DNA from: an uncultured Alphaproteobacteria bacterium
Lineage (GTDB): Bacteria; Pseudomonadota; Alphaproteobacteria; Micropepsales; Micropepsaceae
Length of the DNA stretch: 64,000 nucleotides
NCBI GenBank assembly: GCA_903837555.1
Contig: CAILUV010000016.1
Location: forward strand, 1-64,000
Reading direction: 5' to 3'
Shown here: positions 18,575 through 28,505 of the stretch, piece after piece
Layout: each line of letters opens with the position of its first letter
Position numbering within the stretch: position 1 is the stretch's first letter
Translations under genes and position numbers: made by a program
The notes under the pieces: model-generated
Told to the model about the DNA's origin: nothing
What the model saw: the letters and a program-made list of their open reading frames with translations, nothing else
Database searches by the model: none

Positions 18575-20503
18575 TCACAGGCCGTATTCCACGCGGCGCG
18601 AATTGCTGCTTTTGAGATTGCGGTAGCGCGCCAGCGCCCAGAGCGGGAAGAATTTCGGATAGCCGTGATAGTTCAGATAGAAGACGCGCGGGAAACCGCC
18701 GCCGGTATAGTGCGCCTGGGTCCACAAGCCATCAGCCTGCTGCGTCGCCTTCAGGTAATTGACGCCGCGCGCTACCGCGGGGTGATCCACCTGCCCCGCC
18801 GCCATCAGGCCCAGCAGCGCCCAGGCGGTCTGTGACGCGGTGGAGGGCGCAGGCTCATAGCCACGATAATCCAGCTTGTAGCTGTCGCAATTCTCGCCCC
18901 AGCCGCCATCGGGATTCTGGATCGTCACGAGCCAGTCGGCGCCCTTTTTCATGGTGGGATGATCGGGCGCGAGGCCCGCGCCATTCAGGCCCGCCAGCGC
19001 AGACCAGGTGCCGTAGATGTAATTGACGCCCCAGCGACCCCACCAGCTTCCGTCCGCGCACTGCTTCTGGATCAAATAGTCGATGCCGGCCTTGAGCCTG
19101 GGATCATCGGGCTTAGCGCCAAGCTGCGCCAGCATGCCGACGCAGCGCCCCGACACGTCTTCGGTCGGCGGGTCCAGAAACGCGCCGTGATCGGCGAAGG
19201 GAATGTTGTTGAGGTAATAGTAGCTGTTGTCGGCATCGAACGCGCCCCAGCCCCCATCGCGGCTTTGCAGGCCCTCGACCCATTCGGCGCCGCGCGCGAT
19301 GCCGTCCTTGTGCTGCTCGCGCTCGCGCGAACGGTCCATCGCCATCACCACCACGGCGGTGTCGTCCAGATCGGGATAGTGATCGTTGCGGTACTGGAAA
19401 GCCCAGCCGCCTGGGCGCACATCGGGCTTTTCCTCGGCCCAGTCGCCCTTCACATCCAGCACCTGCAGCGGTTTGAGCCAGTCCAGGCCCCGGGTCACCG
19501 CGTCTTGCGCCTTGGAATCCTTGGTTTCCAGCAAGGCGTGGGCGACGAGCGCGGTGTCCCACACCGGCGAGACGCAAGGCTGGCAATAGGCCTCGTCCTC
19601 CTTGATCACCAGCAGTTTTTCGACCGAAAGGCGCGCGATGGCGCGGTGCGGGTGATCCTCCGGATAGCCCAGCAGGTCGTACATCATCACGCTATTGGCC
19701 ATGGCGGGATAGATTGCGCCCAGCCCGTCTTCGCCATTGAGCCGCTCGGTGGTCCAGACCCGGCATTTTTCGATGGCGCGGTCACGCAGCCCCTTGGGCC
19801 AGGGCACGATCTTCAGCACCTTGTCGAGCTGATGAAAGAAGAAAGACCAGCCCGCGCTCTGGTGTGGTGCGCGCGGCGAAGCTGCGCCCACGCCATCCAC
19901 GAACAGTTCGCCGATATGGATGCCGCGCGGATTGCGCGCGACCGGCTGGCGGGCGCACAGCACCAGCAGCGGCACGATCACGGTGCGGGCCCAATAGCTC
20001 ATCTTGGACAGATGCACCGGGAACCAGCGCGGCAGCAGGATCAATTCGACCGGCACGGTCGGCACATTCTGCCATGAGGTCTCGCCATACAGCGCGAGAA
20101 GAATGCGGGTGAAGACATTGGCCTTGATGGCGCCGCCGCGTTCCCGGACCGCCTCGCGGGCACGCACCATGTGCGGCGCGTTGATGTCGTCGCCGATCAT
20201 CTTGAGGGCGAAATAGGCTTTCACGGTCGCCGAAATGTCGAACGCGCCCTCGTGATAGAGCGGCCAGCCGCCATGGGCGCCCTGAATGCGGCGCAGATAT
20301 GCGCCGATCTTCTTTTCCAGCTCCAGGTTCGGCGTTTCGGCGAGGTAATGCACCAGGAGCACGTATTCCGCCGGTATGGTGGCATCGGCTTCCAGCTCAT
20401 AGACCCAGTGCCCGTCCGGCTTCTGCTGGGACAGGATGGCATCGGTGGCGGCGCGGATCGCGCCGTCCACGTCGGTGAATGCTGCCGGGTTGATCTGGTT
20501 CAT
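18575..20503 (-). CDS. shc: Squalene-hopene cyclase
   Basis: Catalytic DxDD motif DLDDTAVV and multiple QW repeats (QNPDGGWGE, QADGLWTQ, QSRDGGWGAFD). Confidence 0.98.
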   Translation of the reverse strand: MNQINPAAFTDVDGAIRAATDAILSQQKPDGHWVYELEADATIPAEYVLLVHYLAETPNLELEKKIGAYLRRIQGAHGGWPLYHEGAFDISATVKAYFALKMIGDDINAPHMVRAREAVRERGGAIKANVFTRILLALYGETSWQNVPTVPVELILLPRWFPVHLSKMSYWARTVIVPLLVLCARQPVARNPRGIHIGELFVDGVGAASPRAPHQSAGWSFFFHQLDKVLKIVPWPKGLRDRAIEKCRVWTTERLNGEDGLGAIYPAMANSVMMYDLLGYPEDHPHRAIARLSVEKLLVIKEDEAYCQPCVSPVWDTALVAHALLETKDSKAQDAVTRGLDWLKPLQVLDVKGDWAEEKPDVRPGGWAFQYRNDHYPDLDDTAVVVMAMDRSREREQHKDGIARGAEWVEGLQSRDGGWGAFDADNSYYYLNNIPFADHGAFLDPPTEDVSGRCVGMLAQLGAKPDDPRLKAGIDYLIQKQCADGSWWGRWGVNYIYGTWSALAGLNGAGLAPDHPTMKKGADWLVTIQNPDGGWGENCDSYKLDYRGYEPAPSTASQTAWALLGLMAAGQVDHPAVARGVNYLKATQQADGLWTQAHYTGGGFPRVFYLNYHGYPKFFPLWALARYRNLKSSNSRRVEYGL

Positions 20504-20510
20504 GGCGGAA

Positions 20511-21782
20511 TTATAGGCCCAGGTGAGCTTGCGCCAAAGCGGCGGCAGTCGCGCCAGACCGGACCGCGCCTTCGATGGTGGCGGGCAAGCCGGTCTGGAT
20601 CCAGTCGCCGGCCAGAAACAGGTTGCGCCAGCCTGTCTGGGCGCCGGGGCGGCGGGCGTCCTGCTGCGGCGTGGCGGCGAAAGTGGCGCGTTTTTCCTTG
20701 ACGATCTGCCAGGCCGGCATCGGCGCGGTGATGTCCAGCGCCCTGGCGACATCGGCCCAGATGCGCGTGGCCAGCGTTTCGCGGTCCTGGTCGACGATGG
20801 CATCGGCCCCCGACACCGTGACCGAGATGCGGTCCTCGAAACCGAAAATCCATTCGGCGGTGCCGCCGATCACGCCCAGCATGCCGGGCGCGCCATTGGC
20901 CTGCAGGAACGAAGCCGGCGCGGGCATTTTGAAATGCGCGTTGACGATGGCGCGGAAATCATCGGGCACGGTCAGGCCGGGGATCAGGTCGGCCGCCGCC
21001 CAGGGCGGCACCGCCAAAATCACCACATCGCGCGGCCCCACCGGCAGGGTGGCGTCGGCAATATCCAGCGTCATGGCTTCGCGCGGCCCCAGCGTAAGAC
21101 CACGCAGCCGGGTGCCCAGCCGCACCGCGCCGTTACGCTGTTCCAGATATTTCACCGCCGGATCGATAAAGGCCGCCGCCAGCGTGGGATGGGCGATGCG
21201 CGGGCGATAATGGCTGCCGCCTCTGGCCAGCGTCTCGCGCAGCAGCGCGCCTGACAGTTTGGCGGAGGATTCTTCGGGCGCCGTGTTCAGCGCCGCCAGC
21301 AGGAAGGGGCGCATCAGGCGCTGCCAGAGCAGCCCGCGTTCTTTCACGACGGCATCGACGCGCGTCTGCGCGCCGGCCCACATCAGGGGCGCGTACTGGA
21401 AATAGTCGGTGGTGTGGGTGCCGGGCACCCGGCGGCTGCGCGACGCCACCCAATAGGGGAGCGGGCCTTCATTGGGCCGCAAGGTCCAGCGCCCACCATT
21501 GCCAAAATCGACAAAGGAAAATTCCGCGTGCGGCGGGCCCACCAGCGCATCCTTCGCGCCGATGCGTTCCAGATAGGCGGCAACCGCATGATTGCCCGAC
21601 AGCACCAGATGATTGCCATTGTCGATCACCCCGCCCATGGCGGCGTCAAAATAGGAGCGGCACCGGCCACCCGCCTGGCCTGCGCCTTCGATCACATCGA
21701 CCGCAATGCCGCGCGAGGCCAGATGCGTGGCCGCCGACAAGCCAGCCAGCCCGCCACCGACGATGTAAGCTTTGCCTGTCAC
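20511..21782 (-). CDS. hpnE: HpnE, squalene-forming FAD-dependent desaturase
   Basis: AYIVGGGLAGLSAATHLASRGIAVDVIEGAGQAGGRC; operon context. Confidence 0.96.
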   Translation of the reverse strand: MTGKAYIVGGGLAGLSAATHLASRGIAVDVIEGAGQAGGRCRSYFDAAMGGVIDNGNHLVLSGNHAVAAYLERIGAKDALVGPPHAEFSFVDFGNGGRWTLRPNEGPLPYWVASRSRRVPGTHTTDYFQYAPLMWAGAQTRVDAVVKERGLLWQRLMRPFLLAALNTAPEESSAKLSGALLRETLARGGSHYRPRIAHPTLAAAFIDPAVKYLEQRNGAVRLGTRLRGLTLGPREAMTLDIADATLPVGPRDVVILAVPPWAAADLIPGLTVPDDFRAIVNAHFKMPAPASFLQANGAPGMLGVIGGTAEWIFGFEDRISVTVSGADAIVDQDRETLATRIWADVARALDITAPMPAWQIVKEKRATFAATPQQDARRPGAQTGWRNLFLAGDWIQTGLPATIEGAVRSGATAAALAQAHLGL

Positions 21783-22633
21783 GAAAACAGTCCTTGCCGC
21801 AGCACCAGCGACAGCAGGCGGGTCTTGGGCAGCGAGACGCGGCGGCGCGGCGCGGCAAAGCCCTGGGCTTCGCTGGCCGCCAGAATTTCGGAATAGACCG
21901 CGCCCATCAGGCGCGGGGTCTTGATGCGGCCCCTGGGGCGCGCCGCCAGGATGCGCTGCGCCTCGTCATAATGGTGGTGCGCCAGCTTGGCGACGCGGCG
22001 GCAGACGCCGTCGATGCAGGGGCTGGCGACGATGGCCTTGGGGTCCAGCGCGGTGATGCCCGCTTCCTGAAGATATTCGCGCGGCAGGTACAGGCGCCCG
22101 ATGGCGGCGTCTTCATCGATGTCGCGCAGGATATTGGTGAGCTGCAGCGCCCGGCCCAGATGATGGGCGAGATCGAAACCCGGCCCCTCGTCCATGCCGA
22201 ACACCTTGATCGACAGGCGGCCCACCGCGCTGGCAACCCGGTCGCAATACAGGTCAAGCGTGGCCAGATCAGGCGCAACAATGTCTTCGGCCACGTCCAT
22301 GTCCATGCCGTCCAGCACGGCTATGAAATCTTCCAGCCGCAAGCCATAGGCCGTGACGTGCGGTGCCAGAAACGCCACGCGCGGCGGTTTGCCCCCCGCA
22401 TAAAGCCCGGCCAGATCGGCACGCCACTGTTCCAGCTTTTCATGGCGTTCGGGGCGGGTGCCCACGCCGTCATCGGCAATGTCGTCCACCTTGCGGCAGA
22501 AGGCATAGATGGCGAACATGGCGTCGCGCTCTTCGCGCGGCATCAATCGCATCGCCAGGTAAAAGGAACTGCCAGCGGCTTTTTTCTGGACGGCGGCGGC
22601 AGCGGCGCCACCAATATTCTCGGCGTTGGTCAT
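21779..22633 (-). CDS. hpnD: Presqualene diphosphate synthase HpnD
   Basis: YAFCRKVDDIADD, LTNILRDIDEDAAIGRLYLP. Confidence 0.95.
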   Translation of the reverse strand: MTNAENIGGAAAAAVQKKAAGSSFYLAMRLMPREERDAMFAIYAFCRKVDDIADDGVGTRPERHEKLEQWRADLAGLYAGGKPPRVAFLAPHVTAYGLRLEDFIAVLDGMDMDVAEDIVAPDLATLDLYCDRVASAVGRLSIKVFGMDEGPGFDLAHHLGRALQLTNILRDIDEDAAIGRLYLPREYLQEAGITALDPKAIVASPCIDGVCRRVAKLAHHHYDEAQRILAARPRGRIKTPRLMGAVYSEILAASEAQGFAAPRRRVSLPKTRLLSLVLRQGLFS

Positions 22634-23481
22634 CGCGAAGATCCCAGGCGCATCAGGGCGAAAGCAGGCAGGCGTTTGAGAAACAGCGCCGCAACGCGCG
22701 GCTTGGAATGGTGGACGACATCACACAGCGGATCGCGGGTCATCAGCATGGTGTTGATATCGTCGGCCAGTGTCTGGATGAGATCGACTTCCAGCGCAAG
22801 CCTTGTGTCCTTGATGCCCCGCGCGAAGGGCCGGGCGGCCTCCAGCAGCGCAGCATTGCGGCGGGTCAGGCCAGCAATCACGCCCCTCAGGGCTGGGCTG
22901 GATTTGCTGCCGGCCAGCGCCGCGACGGTGACGCCGGCTTCGGTCAAAAGCGGCTCCGGAATATAGACGCGGTTCAACTGGCGGTAATCCTTGCCGCAGT
23001 CCTGCAGATGATTGTTGATCTGCAGCGCCGCGCACAGCGCGTCATTGGCAGGCCACAGGCTTTGGGATTCGCCATGCACATCCAGCACGAAGCGCCCCAC
23101 TGGCATGGCGCTGTAGCGGCAGTAATCGATCAGCTCGTCCCAATCGCGATACCGCAGCTTGGTGCAGTCGCGGCTGAAGGCTTCCAGAAGATCGAGCGCA
23201 TGCACCGGGGAAAGTCCCCGTTCGGCCAAGCTGGCGCGCAGCGCCACACCCACGGCAACGGCATCGCTTTCGCCGGTCAGGCTGGCGCGCATCTTTTCCA
23301 GCAGCGCCAGCTTTTCGTCAGCGGAGGTGGTTTCATGGTCCGATACATCATCAGCCGCGCGCACAAAGCGATAGAACGCCATCACCGGGGCGCGGTATTG
23401 GGGCGCGATCAGGACCGAGGCGACGGGGAAGTTCTCGTCCTTGTGGCCCTTGCCCGATTGAAGGTCAGCGATATCGCTCAT
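22630..23481 (-). CDS. hpnC: Hydroxysqualene synthase HpnC
   Basis: ENFPVASVLI, FYRFVRAADDVSDH, INNHLQDCGKDYRQLNRVYIP; start codon at 23481. Confidence 0.95.
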   Translation of the reverse strand: MSDIADLQSGKGHKDENFPVASVLIAPQYRAPVMAFYRFVRAADDVSDHETTSADEKLALLEKMRASLTGESDAVAVGVALRASLAERGLSPVHALDLLEAFSRDCTKLRYRDWDELIDYCRYSAMPVGRFVLDVHGESQSLWPANDALCAALQINNHLQDCGKDYRQLNRVYIPEPLLTEAGVTVAALAGSKSSPALRGVIAGLTRRNAALLEAARPFARGIKDTRLALEVDLIQTLADDINTMLMTRDPLCDVVHHSKPRVAALFLKRLPAFALMRLGSSR

Positions 23482-24626
23482 GCCTTCTCGCCTCCCCCGG
23501 CATTGGCCTGCGCGCGGCCTTTCCACATGCCGCCCTTGCCCGACCAGTATTGTATCGCCGATTCCAGGGTGAAGGCGGCATAGAATGCGCCGATCAACGG
23601 CAGCGCCAGGCCCCACAAGGGCGACTGGCGGTAGAAGCGCAGGATGGGCTGGAACATGATCGCCATGATCGCCCAGGCAGCCCAACCGGCGAGCTGGGAG
23701 ACGCCCCAGGCAAACAGCGCCGTCATCACCGGCGCGATATAGACCAGGAACAGGCCCAGCAGCGTACCCGCCAGCAGCAGCGGCGAATAATTGAGCTGCG
23801 CATAGGCGGAGCGCGACACCATCTGGCGGATATCGGCCAGATGCTCGTAAGGGCGAAGCGACAGCGCGCGGTCGGTCAGGCCCAGCCAGATCGGGCCCTG
23901 GCGTTTCATGGCGCGGCCCAAGGCGCAATCGTCGATGATGTTGTGGCGGATGGCGGCAATGCCGCCCGCAGCATCCAGCGCAGTGCGCCGCGTCAGCATG
24001 CAGCCGCCCGCCGCCGCGGCGACCTTGGACTTGGGATCGTTGACCGCGCCGAAGGGAAACAGCATGTCGAAGAAAAAGACGAAGGCGGGGATCAGGAAAT
24101 GCTCGGCCGCCGTCTTGCAGGACAGCCGCGCCATCAGCGACACCAGCACCTTGTCGCCGTCTTGCGCGCGCGCCACCAGATGGCGCAGATTCTCGGGTGT
24201 ATGGGCAATATCGGCGTCGGTGAACCAGACAAATTCGGGGGCGCGCTTGGACGCCAGCTCGCTGCCCTGGTGCATCGCCCACAATTTTCCGGTCCACCCC
24301 TGCGGGCGTTCCGCGCCAGTCAGAACCGTCAGGCGCGCCGAATTCAGCGCCGTGGCGAGATAGGCGGTGCCGTCATCGGACTGGTCGTCCACCAGCACGA
24401 TATGGAAATCGCCGGGATAATCCTGGGCGACCAGGCTGCCGATGCTGCGCTGGATCACGTCGGCTTCGTTGCGGGCCGGCACCACCGCCACCACCGACGG
24501 CCAGCGTTCGGGCATCTGCACCGCCAGCGTGTCGCGCTCGCGCAACCGCCAGAAGCCGTGATGGAACAGCAGCAGGTAAAGCCACACCGCGAGCGGCAGG
24601 AAACCGAACAGGATACCGGCGATCAT
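23478..24626 (-). CDS. hpnB: HpnB glycosyltransferase
   Basis: GT2-type VAVVPARNEADVIQRSIGSLVAQDYPG...LVDDQSDDGT; operon position. Confidence 0.93.
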   Translation of the reverse strand: MIAGILFGFLPLAVWLYLLLFHHGFWRLRERDTLAVQMPERWPSVVAVVPARNEADVIQRSIGSLVAQDYPGDFHIVLVDDQSDDGTAYLATALNSARLTVLTGAERPQGWTGKLWAMHQGSELASKRAPEFVWFTDADIAHTPENLRHLVARAQDGDKVLVSLMARLSCKTAAEHFLIPAFVFFFDMLFPFGAVNDPKSKVAAAAGGCMLTRRTALDAAGGIAAIRHNIIDDCALGRAMKRQGPIWLGLTDRALSLRPYEHLADIRQMVSRSAYAQLNYSPLLLAGTLLGLFLVYIAPVMTALFAWGVSQLAGWAAWAIMAIMFQPILRFYRQSPLWGLALPLIGAFYAAFTLESAIQYWSGKGGMWKGRAQANAGGGEKA

Positions 24627-25612
24627 TTCAGGTATCCGTTGGCGGCGAACCAGCCCAACGCATCCTTCAGGCCCTCGCGGTACGGGCGGGCGGTATAGCC
24701 CAGTTCGCGTTTGGCTTTTTCAGAGCTGAAGAACATGCGATAGCGCGACATGCGCAAGGCATCGGCGGTGAGGAACGGCTCCTTGCCGGTCAGGCGGGCG
24801 ATGAATTCCGCGCCCCAGGCCAGCGGAAACAGCGGCGCGCGCGGCAGCTTTATGGTCGGCGCCTTGCGGCTGGTCAGCGCGGCGATATCGGCCAGCATCA
24901 CTTCCAGCGACACATCCTCGCCGCCCAGGATGTAATTCTCGCCGACCTTGCCCTTGTCCAGCGCCAGCAGGTGGCCCTGTGCCACGTCATCGACATGCAC
25001 CAGATTGAGTCCGGTATCGACGAAGGCCGGAATGCGCCCGGTTGCGGCTTCGACGATGATGCGGCCTGTCGGCGTAGGCTTGATGTCGCGCGGGCCGATC
25101 GGAGTCGATGGTGCCACGATCACAGCGGGCAGCTTTTCACTGTTAATCAGGCGCTCGACTTCGCGTTCGGCCACCAGCTTGCTGCGCTTGTAGGCGCCGA
25201 CGACGCCTTCTGCGGTGTTGCGCGAAGTTTCATCGACCGCCGTTTCCCCCGGCTTCAGTGCAGCCACCGACGAAGTGTAGACAACTTTTTCGACACCGCA
25301 TTTCAGCGCCGCGCCCATCGAGGCCTGCGCGCCCAGAAGGTTGTTGCGCTCGATCTCGCCCGGATCGCGCGCCCACAGCCGGTAATCGGCCGCGACATGG
25401 AAGAAATAGCGCGCGCCCTTCATGGCTGCCGTCATCGCGGCTTCGTCGCGCATGTCGCCGATCACCGGCTCGCACGCCGTGCCGGCGATATTGTCGCGCG
25501 AAGCGCTGGCCCGCATCAGAACCCGCACATGCAGTCCGCGCGCCACCAGCGCCCGCGCCACGGCGGAACCGACAAAGCCCGATGCCCCGGTGACCAGCGC
25601 GACATCAGACAT
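24623..25612 (-). CDS. hpnA: HpnA hopanoid-associated sugar epimerase
   Basis: VTGASGFVGSAVARALVARGLHVRVLMR; NAD-dependent epimerase. Confidence 0.93.
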   Translation of the reverse strand: MSDVALVTGASGFVGSAVARALVARGLHVRVLMRASASRDNIAGTACEPVIGDMRDEAAMTAAMKGARYFFHVAADYRLWARDPGEIERNNLLGAQASMGAALKCGVEKVVYTSSVAALKPGETAVDETSRNTAEGVVGAYKRSKLVAEREVERLINSEKLPAVIVAPSTPIGPRDIKPTPTGRIIVEAATGRIPAFVDTGLNLVHVDDVAQGHLLALDKGKVGENYILGGEDVSLEVMLADIAALTSRKAPTIKLPRAPLFPLAWGAEFIARLTGKEPFLTADALRMSRYRMFFSSEKAKRELGYTARPYREGLKDALGWFAANGYLK

Positions 25613-26648
25613 TGCGATCGTCCCCCGGCCGTTCGCTCAAGCTCGCGGCGCTCGCCGTCTGCGCGGGTCCATTGGACCTACTTGGCGCTTCGCGCCACAC
25701 GGCTCGCCCTTCATAAGCCTGCCAGTAGAGAAGCGCCGGAACGCCCAGCACAATCTCGCGCGCCCGTTTCAGCAGCGACACCGCAAGACCCATTTCCGCC
25801 GGCAGGCCGAACAGCGGGGCCAGCATGGCATAGCCCCATTCCTGCACGCCGATGGCAGCGGGCACCGGCGTGGCGATGCTGCGCAGGGCGCACAGCAGAG
25901 CCTCCAGCGCGATGGCGTCAAGAAGACTGATGTCGCCGCCGATCAACTGAAATGAGAGGAACGTGCCGCCACCCGCACCGATCCAGGCAAGCAGATGCCA
26001 GCCCGTGGACGCCGCCAACCGCGAGGGCGAACTGTAAAGGTCCAGGATCGCCTGGTGGAAAGATACGCCCTGCTGCATCTGGGGAAAGAACCGCCGGGCG
26101 AGGCGTTCCGCAAAACCCGCACCACGCTTTTGCAGGAAGATCAGCAGCGCGATGCCGGGCACCGCCAGCAGCAGCATGGCGACCATGGTCACGGTCAGAG
26201 GGCCGGTGCCTTCGATATTGCGGAAATGGGTCAGGCCCATGCCAAGACCGAAGGCCAGGAACACCACCTGCGCCATGGCTTCGGTGGTCGCATCGGCCGC
26301 CACCGAACCGGCGGCATAGGCGGGCGTCATGCGCTTGAGGATCATCAACCGCGCCGCCGCCACCATGCCGCCCACCGGCGAGAATGGCGAAATCTCGGCG
26401 ATGGAATCGCGCACCAGACGGGCGATGTAGAAATTCCACAGGCTGCTGCGCTCGGACGGCGGCATCAGGAAATACCAGGCGAACGCCAGCGTGATGAAAA
26501 TGACCGCTGAATACAGGCACAGCAGCGCCAGGCCATCGAAACCTGCGCGCGATACCGCATCGAAGACCGGATCAAAGCCGATCGACCAGACCAGATAGAT
26601 GGCGGCGATCACGCCCGCCAGCAGCGCCAGGACGACTCCCCACTTCAT
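25605..26648 (-). CDS. hpnL: HpnL-like / lysylphosphatidylglycerol synthase TM-region protein
   Basis: Polytopic protein, GGMVAAARLMILKRM...PVPAAIGVQEWGYAML; hopanoid context. Confidence 0.85.
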   Translation of the reverse strand: MKWGVVLALLAGVIAAIYLVWSIGFDPVFDAVSRAGFDGLALLCLYSAVIFITLAFAWYFLMPPSERSSLWNFYIARLVRDSIAEISPFSPVGGMVAAARLMILKRMTPAYAAGSVAADATTEAMAQVVFLAFGLGMGLTHFRNIEGTGPLTVTMVAMLLLAVPGIALLIFLQKRGAGFAERLARRFFPQMQQGVSFHQAILDLYSSPSRLAASTGWHLLAWIGAGGGTFLSFQLIGGDISLLDAIALEALLCALRSIATPVPAAIGVQEWGYAMLAPLFGLPAEMGLAVSLLKRAREIVLGVPALLYWQAYEGRAVWREAPSRSNGPAQTASAASLSERPGDDRNV

Positions 26649-27496
26649 CAGGCAGGCAGCGGCTTGGCGCGGAAGCTCCACAGGCGCATGGCGCCCAGCG
26701 CGGTTTCCGCCAGTTGCGGCAGGAAGCTGGGGCGCAGCAATTCCGGTTCGAAGGCGCCCATGCGGCGGCGGTTTTCCGAATAGCAGTCTTCCAGGAAGCG
26801 GCGGAAGGTAAAGCCGTCCAGGAACACGCTGGCCTGAGTGGCGGAGAACTCCTTTCCGTCGTTCATCTCGGCGCCGCGTTTGGCGGTGCCGATCATGCGG
26901 CCCAGCGCGCGCATGTAATAGCGGAAATCGGTGAGCGGCAGCATCGCGCGCGCCACAAACCCCTTCTGCGCCTGGTTGTACGCCATCCAGTTGACGAAGA
27001 AGACGATGTGACGGGTTTCCTCGTACATCAGGGTTTCGAAGATGGCGAACATCTCCTTGGGCAGGAACTGCGACTGCATGGCGATCTTGAAGACGCCAAA
27101 GCCCAGGAAGGAATCCATGCACTCGCCAAAGCCGAAATCCTTGAAACGGGTTTCGATATTGTCGCTGACATCCTCCAGCGGGCGTTCGGCGGCGTCGATG
27201 CCGTACCTCTCGATCATCACCCGGATCAGCTTGGCATGGCGGGCTTCCTCGAAACCCTGTAGCGCCACCGCTTCCTTCATCACCGGATCTTTGATGGTCT
27301 TGACGAATTCGGCGACGATCGCGCCGGCGCGGCGCTCGGTATAGAAGACTTCTTCCCAGAAGGGCACGGATTTCAGGCGCTTCAGCGCCTCTTCGTCCAG
27401 GTCCGGCCAGGGCAGCGTATCGGGATCGAACTCCGTATAGGTCTGCATGAAGTGGCGACAGAAGGTGTCGCGATGTTCGGGCGATCCGATTTTCAT
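26648..27496 (-). CDS. Ferritin-like (putative diiron) protein, paralogue 1, function unknown
   Basis: Two ExxRH-type motifs GFEEARHAK and YEETRHIVFF spaced on helices; stop overlaps the hpnL-like start (ATGA). Confidence 0.75.
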   Translation of the reverse strand: MKIGSPEHRDTFCRHFMQTYTEFDPDTLPWPDLDEEALKRLKSVPFWEEVFYTERRAGAIVAEFVKTIKDPVMKEAVALQGFEEARHAKLIRVMIERYGIDAAERPLEDVSDNIETRFKDFGFGECMDSFLGFGVFKIAMQSQFLPKEMFAIFETLMYEETRHIVFFVNWMAYNQAQKGFVARAMLPLTDFRYYMRALGRMIGTAKRGAEMNDGKEFSATQASVFLDGFTFRRFLEDCYSENRRRMGAFEPELLRPSFLPQLAETALGAMRLWSFRAKPLPA

Positions 27497-27497
27497 T

Positions 27498-28403
27498 CTA
27501 AGCAGCCTTCTTCTTCGGACCGATGAACTTCAGCGCCAGACGCGCCATGAAAGGCACGAAACGCGGCCGCTTGAGGCGCGCGTCATAAGGCGCCAGGCGG
27601 CGGTCATTCTCCGCCAGGCACACGGCCACCAGCTCGCCGACATTGATGTCGGAGCCCAGCGCTTCAGCGCCGTTGACGGTGAAGTTGGCGTCCTGTTCGC
27701 CATGGCCGACATCCTTGGCGATGCCGATGCGCTCATAGATTAGGAAGATCCAGACCGCGAGCACCTTGAGTTCGAAATACGGGCGGCGCCACGCCGGCAT
27801 GTTGCGGCGATGCCAGGCAATCCAGTTGACGAAGAACAGGATGTGGCGAGCTTCCTCGTTCACCACCGGATCGAAGGTCTGCACCAGTTCGGGCGGGAAA
27901 TAGCCGGTGTCCTTGGCGGCCTTGAACAGGCCAAACGCAAAGAAGCTGTCGATGCATTCGCTGTAGCCGGTGACCATGAAGGCCCATTCGGGGTCTTTCG
28001 GCCGTGCCGGCACCGGTTCGGGCGCCAGCTTGACGCCATAGGCTTCCACCAGATTGGCCAGCACATGACGGTGGCGACGTTCCTCAAAGCCGTTCAGCTC
28101 GATCGCCTTGCGCAGCAGCGGGTCGGGCACGCCTTCGGCATAGGTGCAGACATTCATGCCCGCCTTGTTTTCGGTCTGCACCGCGATGTCCCAGATGGGC
28201 AGCGAGGTGATGCGCCTTTCGGCTTCTGCTTCCAGCTTGGGCCAGTCCAGCACCGCCGGCTTGTAGGGATCGTGGGTGTCCAGCAGCGTCTTGCAGAACA
28301 GGCGCTTGTGCGCGTCCGAACCGAAACGGATCGGGCCGCCATCCGGCCACACGCCGGTGTCGCGGGTCAGGTCGGGGGGAATGGCAAAGGCCGGGCTGCT
28401 CAT
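27498..28403 (-). CDS. Ferritin-like (putative diiron) protein, paralogue 2, function unknown
   Basis: GFEERRHRHV and NEEARHILFF motifs; shares FGLFK and FFVNWIAW/FFVNWMAY with paralogue 1; start taken at MSSPAFAIPP (28403). Confidence 0.75.
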   Translation of the reverse strand: MSSPAFAIPPDLTRDTGVWPDGGPIRFGSDAHKRLFCKTLLDTHDPYKPAVLDWPKLEAEAERRITSLPIWDIAVQTENKAGMNVCTYAEGVPDPLLRKAIELNGFEERRHRHVLANLVEAYGVKLAPEPVPARPKDPEWAFMVTGYSECIDSFFAFGLFKAAKDTGYFPPELVQTFDPVVNEEARHILFFVNWIAWHRRNMPAWRRPYFELKVLAVWIFLIYERIGIAKDVGHGEQDANFTVNGAEALGSDINVGELVAVCLAENDRRLAPYDARLKRPRFVPFMARLALKFIGPKKKAA

Positions 28404-28505
28404 CGGTACAGAACGCTCCCTATTCGCTCCTGCATTACCCCTTTGGGCCACGCAATTGAACCCCAAAATGGGGGGTGCGAATTTTCGCCTAAGATACTGA
28501 ATTTA

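Noticed and set aside
22630-24297. 555-aa ORF spanning hpnC and part of hpnB
   Set aside because: In-frame upstream extension read out of frame through hpnB; real hpnC starts at 23481.
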